A stretch of 64,000 nt of DNA from Cunninghamia lanceolata (Eukaryota > Streptophyta > Pinopsida > Cupressales > Cupressaceae), in contig BSBN01000860.1 of the NCBI GenBank assembly GCA_027924645.1, positions 6,324,001-6,388,000 on the forward strand, given 5' to 3'. The notes beneath the pieces were generated by a model. That model did no database searches and was not told the origin of the DNA. It saw only the letters and a list, made by a program, of their open reading frames with translations. Position numbers and translations under genes: made by a program. Shown piece by piece: positions 58,307-64,000 of this stretch. How positions within the stretch are numbered: position 1 is the first letter of the stretch; each line of letters opens with the position of its first letter.

Positions 58307-59344
58307 TCAACTACAGAAATGGTAAGTGCATGAAGAAAAAACAATCCAATGTCGACAAACAACTTGTCTTCCTTTTGGAGGAAACAAAACCAAGTACAAA
58401 TGCAAGTATGCTTCCCACTCCAGATAGCAATTGAAAGAAAGAAGCATGAAAATGTATGATGATGTCTCTAAAATCTGCTCATGTGTCACCAAGACCTTGG
58501 AAAATGATGCCATGAACCAATCAAGAACATGCCCAATCACAATAGAAGGTGACAAACAAGGTACCACTAGAAACTGATCTTAAAAATTCTCCAAAGACAA
58601 AGATGGAATGACAATAGTTGTACCACAACTATCATCAAATAGGAGGGATATACCCTCAAATGTGTCTTCCAAGTTAGAAATATGAGATTCTACGAATAAG
58701 GAACTAATGTCCAACAAATACAAATCCCAATCAGGAAGATAATAAGATACTAGTTGTGATGAATCACTGGATGTGCTCAATGAATCACCACCAAAAGATG
58801 AATGGTCCTGTTGAACAGGAATGATAGGAGCCTCAATAAATGACTCTACACAATGAATCACTAAAGGTGAAGGTACATCAACTATCCTTGATGGAGAAGG
58901 AGCTTCTGAAGGACCCTCATCATCCTCATCTGAAGATTCAAAGTATTCCAAAACTTAAAACTCCTGCATAGTAGCATGATCATAGGGTATCTTGTCTGAA
59001 AAATGAAGAGGCACAAGATAATCTAAAACAGGATCTTCTGGGAATAGCTAAGTACCAAGATCTCTATGTATTTCCCAAATTTTAGTCCCAAGAATATAAG
59101 GACACTCAAAATGATCGATAGCATTCAAAGTGGCATCATCAATATGCATTGCAATAACTCATAGGACATGGTCCATTTTGCAATTCCATGCAAATTTCTT
59201 ACTATCAGTACCAGGAAGGAGAACTAGATTATATAAATGTGGCAACAAATGAAGCCATCTAAGATATTTTATGATACTATCTCTCCATTGTTTATAATTT
59301 CCCCTTTTTAACATAATCACATCAGGATGAAATGAAAACCCCAT
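58307..59344 (-). pseudogene. Decayed ORF of the small LTR element
   Basis: The minus-strand frame from ATG 59344 (MGFSFHPDVIMLKRGNYKQW) through 58951-58580 to 58307, with about four stops, totals ~345 codons. The N-terminus resembles Copia gag starts (GNYxQWRxxI). The middle is acidic and Ser/Pro-rich (SSDEDDEGPSEAPSPSRIVD), like linkers in Copia polyproteins. No zinc knuckle, protease or polymerase is present. It may be a fused remnant of gag and linker parts. Confidence 0.5.
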
Positions 59345-61019
59345 AATGAACTATGACAAATCTCCAAAATTACAAAGACATTAACCTTCAAAAACAATCA
59401 GAAACTCCAAAATACTTCAAACAAAGCCTTCAAATCAGCAAAATTAGGCAGATTAACCTATACCACTGCGAGCTTGGTGAAGTCAATTTTTTGATGATAT
59501 GCGGAATGCTAAAAACTAACACCGGATGCCAAAGATATGCTCTATGGAAGAAAAATTGCCTATGGGGGCTCAATGCAAGAATAAAGGACCGGATTAAGCC
59601 CTTGGTCACCCACGTGACCACCTGCTACAAGTGAGCAAAAAAATGCAACTAAGATGTTGCAAAATATGATGGCAATCGTGCCAATCAATCACCAATTCAC
59701 AAGGCAAGCAAGTAGACCACACTACCCACAAACCTTGCACAAACACCAAGCCTCTATGAATACTTCAAAACACAATGGAAGGGTAGGTTTTATAAACTAC
59801 AAAATTCTCCTTCGCGGGGCAAATGTGGGACAAATTATCTCAAATGGCACTCCAAAGTTATGCACGGATGGGTCCACCTCCAGCGAACCCTAATCAAATA
59901 TGTTAGGGAAAAACTTTAAATATTATAAAGTTTGTTTGGACAAATGTATCTGAAGTGGCCAGATCCTTCCTTTTTTGTGTGAACTCAATCCCAATGCATG
60001 TTGCATCGAAACCTCATAGACACTTAGCTAGAGGTGACTAGACCCTCTGTGTTGGTAGCATAGGGTGAATTTTACCCACAGAACAACCTTCATGTTGGCA
60101 TTTGTGCAGGGCCTTTGGAGGCTTGATCTGTATGGATGGCAAGTAGATTGGGAGTCGTGGACTGGCATACAGATTGGGAGCCAAGAACTCCCTTGGACAG
60201 GCTCCTACATGTAGATTAGGAGCCAACCAAATCTCTTCTCTACATTGGTATGGCCTACAAGCATGGTGGGTTTTCACGCCAAGATTTGCCAGGGGAAATA
60301 ATGATCGGCCCAGGCCATAAAAAATTTACTAGTGAAAGAGATAAGGTCTACGCAAAAAAATGCCAAGACAAACTCACCGCTGCTTGAATATATGGACACC
60401 TTCCATAGAAACCCTAAATGGGCTACGAACTTTATAAATATATAAAGTCAAAATATATATATATCTGATGTGCTTATACACCAAGATGATCTGAGTTCCT
60501 TGATCGCCGTCCTTCCATGATGGACAATATTCCCAGAGATTGCCTTCTCTGATAAGACCTGACACCACTCTAGTCTGTTACCTTGCTTTAGACGTGCTAG
60601 TATGAGAATAGAATGAATAGGGGCTCACGCCTATGTTGTCTCTGAAAGCCAAGAGCTCACACCCTTGAGATACAGTGCAGAATGACTAGGCACAGAGTTT
60701 GATGGCACCCTCAACGGTGCCAAACCGTGCTTTCTAAGAGCCAGTCCACTGGCCAAATTATGGCATCCACATGGAACAGGTAGGGATTAGAAGAGGCCAT
60801 GAGCTGCCAATCAACTTCCCTCCTCCTCTTCAAGTTCACATACCATTGAATTTACACCCAGGTTGGCAAAGATTCAAGAAGAATATGGGTAGAAATGGTG
60901 ACTTTGAAATTTAATAAATTTCAAAGGCCAACCAAAAAATGATCCACCAAATTAATGATCTCGAACTCCAATGAAAACTCTCGACGAAAGGATTTACAGA
61001 ATGGTTGGCTGTGATACCA
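59345..61019. other. Leader part of the small LTR element
   Basis: Between the primer site and the ORF on the minus strand; no coding signal. About 1.6 kb, unusually long for such a small element. Confidence 0.5.
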
Positions 61020-61295
61020 TGTTGGTTTCATCCACCTCCCAGGAGCACCATCTACAACAGAAAACCTTCACGGGAAATGAGAGAAGCACACAAGCAATTT
61101 CACCAAAACAAGAGTGAATAATATTAAGATGCATAATTTACATATTGTATAGGCTTTTAAAGCTATGAGAATGTTGATGGGTAAGAAAACTACTATATGG
61201 GAAAAAAAAACTAATTTCCCAGTTTAATAAATTAAATGCAACTAAACTATAGTCTACCTAAGTAAAACTTAAGTAAATATACATTTACTCTAACA
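61020..61295 (-). repeat. 5' LTR of small element
   Basis: 276 bp; adjoining GGCTGTGATACCA is the complement of the primer site. Confidence 0.9.
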
Positions 61296-61300
61296 ATTCT

Positions 61301-63720
61301 TGTTTAAAATTGAGCTTTATCAATTCTTCTACATTATTATAATCTGTATTAGTAAGAGCCCTTTCATTTTTTCTTAGTCTAAGATTTACCATGTTCTCCT
61401 AAGATGAAGTGTCTTACCCTTCTCCTTTTTACTTTTACTATTTTTGAAGATACTTTAAATTGATTTGTATTTAGTAACTATTTCTACCTTTTCTACTTTG
61501 TAGATTTATGATGGAGCAGTCATTCCAAGGAGGGTACAATAATTTTTTCATGTGTATGTCTCCTTTGAATGTATAAAATATTTACAATCCATGTGGACTA
61601 TTTATTTTATTGTGGAATGCATCCTTAGAGTAGTTCACATACACATATACATGGGAGAAATTTAATGGCGAGGGTTGCACACCCATGCCATTTTTCCATA
61701 TATTTTGGGCCCATTTTTATTAGAGCATCAATATGCAATAAAAAAGTTTACTTGATTGGCATATTCTTGTGTCAAAAGTAACTCATAGCTTCATCCTAAT
61801 ATGTTCATACATCACTCATTCCTAAGAGCTATTCTTGACCCCTATAACTCCCATTTACCACCCTAGATCAACTCTAGGGTAGAGAATTGACCTAGATCAT
61901 ATCCATGTGTGAAGATTTTAACCTCAAACTTATAAACATGTGCAAAATTTAAATTATAAACCTTGCTAACTTCCTCCAAATTGTTGTTGCGAGCCAACAT
62001 TTGGATTTGTGTGCTATGATTTAGTATTTAAGGATATTCATTATTCATTTTGGAATGATAGAGGAATAATCAAGGAGTGCAAAAAAAGCATTGTCATGGA
62101 GCATTAATGATGCATCCATAGCAGCATTATCAAAGCATACATTAGAATACACCATCTTATAAATCCTTGCATGTTTGTTATCTTTTGTCAATTTCCAAAT
62201 TCATTGAATTAGTCTACTTAAGGGCTTGACCAAGGGAATACAAATATTTCTCTAGAAAGTTCCTAAATAGTGTCTCTAGACACCATCCCACTTGAACACA
62301 AGTACAATTAGCCAAGACACATCTGCAACAATCATCAAATCCCCACTAGTATCTATCTATGGGTCTCGGTTCAAATTCATATGCCAAATTAGTTCTATAT
62401 GTGTAGATAAAAACCTAAGCAAAGTATGGTCAATTTCTACATTTTGAGGCACTCATCTAAACGAGACCCTAATTTTCAACACATTGATGAATCAATTCCA
62501 AACATATTTTATAACATATTCCACCATTCAAAATTTAGCTTAATATCATATTTAATTCATTTAAATTCTATAATTTAATATTGCATTAAGTGTTCCAATC
62601 CAACTCTTTATCCTAATATTTATAATTATTTAATTAATTATCCTAGGGTATTTATATGTGGGGTTATTTTATTCCATTACAATAGTCACCCCTATAAAAT
62701 ATAAATTTAGACTATGGGACATAGCCCACATGGATTAAATTAAGTGTCTAGATGGTGTTTTATCTCAATGTCTAGCACCCTTAACAAACGAGTAAGGATA
62801 ACCATGGATAATAACTAGGTTAAGAAATCTTGTTTTGAATACATTTTCAAGATTGGATTTATATATATTTAGACCTTGCTAGCCTTTGATTGGGTTCTTG
62901 TGGATTGGTTATCTATTAAATGAGTGGAAACGTCAACTATTGGATTGGACCCATGCTCAAATAAACTAAGATTACAAACTAGTCAAGCCAAGAGAGATCT
63001 TTAGTGAAGTGGATTAGATTTTCAACTTATCTTTTTAGTTAATAAAAAGTAAAAAAAAAAAGTGAGTTTCATGTCGTGTGTAGTCTTGATGCATGAGATG
63101 ATGTACATAGCAAACAATTATGCTATCAACAATAATGTGAATGCTAAAAGAAGTGAGGTGGACGTCAAATGAGTATTCAAAAATTAAGGGTTGTAGTCAC
63201 ATCTAAATTAGATGTTCACCTTCAATCAAAATTGCCAAATTTATCATTATTTTTATTTTTTATTGTATATATAACAATGTAGCAAAAATTCTTGAAAATA
63301 TATAATATTAATTATTTTATTAAAAATTAAAAGTAGATAGCAAAAATATTTTTAATTAAATTATTATAAATAATTATTAAAATGATGATGACTACATCAA
63401 AAGAATTATTTTACATCTAATTATTGATAATTATTATTTAAAAAATAAATATATAAGTAACATATTGTTTCTATATTATGTTGAAGGAGGCACCTAACTC
63501 TATTTCAATATGAAGCATACATACCTTATCCTTACAAATTTCAAACTTGTATCTTCTCTTGAAAGAGACCAACAAACCAACTCTTAAAATGGTAGGAATA
63601 CATTTTTCAGCACTACCTTATCTATACCCAAAATATAATAGATAATCGTTTAAGAATGGACACCTTGCCATCCAATTCATTTCAAGTAATTCATTTATAA
63701 GGACTGTCTATTTCTTCCGA
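61301..63720. other. AT-rich intergenic, nothing recognised
   Basis: No coding signal; very AT-rich from 63240 to 63480. It may hold distal regulatory sequence for the gene that seems to begin at 63951. Confidence 0.4.
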
Positions 63721-63776
63721 AAAGTTCGCTGCTACGCTAAGTGAGGCCATCGTTTGAGCGATCAGTCTCTTTCTTC

Positions 63777-63950
63777 ACGTGCGAAAGTGGATTCAAATCT
63801 TGTTTCCCAATGAAAGTATTTACATATAATTCCACCCAATTAAATGTGAAATTGTATATATCACTCTCCACTGCATTGTCTGGTGTGTGTCCCAATTTTT
63901 CTTTCTTTGTTGCCTGAGTTGTTTAAGTTTTTCTTTTAGCTAGTGGAATC
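63777..63950 (+). promoter_or_regulatory. Putative promoter and 5' leader of a gene leaving the window
   Basis: A G-box (CACGTG, 63777-63782), a TATA-like TGTATATAT at 63854-63862, and a pyrimidine-rich leader ending TTTTTCTTTTAG just before the ATG. The last part could also be a splice acceptor of a 5'-UTR intron. Base composition changes here from the surrounding repeats. Confidence 0.4.
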
Positions 63951-64000
63951 ATGGAATCGAAGAATGAAGTTCAAACAAAGATTGATCAAGATCGCTGGAT
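63951..64000 (+). CDS. Possible start of a host gene (partial)
   Basis: ATG in the context GGAATCATGG, which fits plant start sites, opens a frame MESKNEVQTKIDQDRW that runs off the window. Too short to identify. Its support is the promoter-like sequence upstream and the absence of any repeat signature. Confidence 0.35.
   Translation, partial: MESKNEVQTKIDQDRW

Larger units (their letters stand above)
57712..61295 (-). mobile_element. Small non-autonomous LTR retrotransposon, TSD ATTCT
   Basis: LTRs of 275 and 276 bp (57712-57986, 61020-61295) start TGTTGG and end CTCTAACA, with ATTCT on both sides (57707-57711, 61296-61300). The minus-strand primer site TGGTATCACAGCC is next to the right LTR and the purine-rich AAGGGCGGG next to the left LTR. 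I count about 22 LTR differences in 275 bp (about 8%), so it is old. The 3.0-kb interior has one decayed ORF and no pol. It lies 121 bp from the Copia element at 51347-57590. Confidence 0.9.

Noticed and set aside
63720..63805. Possible tRNA or tRNA-derived SINE (GTGGATTCAAATC resembles a B box)
   Set aside because: No acceptable A box at the right distance and no cloverleaf could be drawn.

Overview
The window looks like intergenic DNA from a large, repeat-rich seed-plant nuclear genome. A gymnosperm (conifer-like) source is my inference; the sequence does not name a species. Support comes from nested LTR retrotransposons with tRNA-iMet primer sites, decayed plant PPR gene fragments, interstitial CCCTAAA (plant telomere-type) arrays and about 1-kb LTRs. 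No complete host gene is present. The only likely host coding sequence is an ATG at 63951, preceded by a promoter-like stretch, that runs off the right edge.

Left part (1-10.9 kb): a decayed charged coiled-coil ORF with an LTR-like promoter (1-2.1 kb); the 3' exons of a spliced transposase-like gene (2.8-4.3 kb); minus-strand PPR pseudogene pieces interrupted by two LTR copies of one family (4.5-7.7 kb, one with a TTTCA duplication); then a ~359-bp tandem repeat that turns head-to-head into a ~2.5-kb palindrome (7.7-10.2 kb).

10853-18327 is a complete minus-strand LTR retrotransposon (TSD CCATC). It has no pol, but has a coiled-coil/zinc-knuckle Gag and a very long second coiled-coil ORF. 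It sits inside the minus-strand transposase-like pseudogene, which resumes at 18328-21470. LTR fragments in opposite orientations follow (21.7-23.3 kb), then a low-complexity block (25.0-28.6 kb) of GA/TC tracts, degenerate telomere repeats and a ~43-bp minisatellite, flanked by two similar imperfect palindromes.

30084-43295 is a plus-strand Copia element with decayed gag-pro-IN-RT-RH. It is split by a young non-autonomous Gypsy element (33884-39864, TSD TACAA, LTRs about 0.6% diverged by eye) that keeps gag-protease and carries a 319-bp triplication. The Copia right LTR is followed by a second partial copy of the same internal region, which holds a 408-bp solo LTR (TSD AAATG). A degraded gag lies at 46.1-46.6 kb. 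51347-57590 is a second, minus-strand Copia element (TSD AGTTG) and 57712-61295 a small non-autonomous LTR element (TSD ATTCT). The rest is AT-rich sequence in which I see nothing.

The strongest unexplained signals are: a stem-loop conserved with compensatory changes in five LTRs of one family; matching four-fold G-rich tract modules next to the 3' LTRs of the autonomous Copia and the pol-less element, suggesting a helper/parasite pair; the palindromic satellite; and the spliced transposase-like gene whose family I cannot name with certainty.
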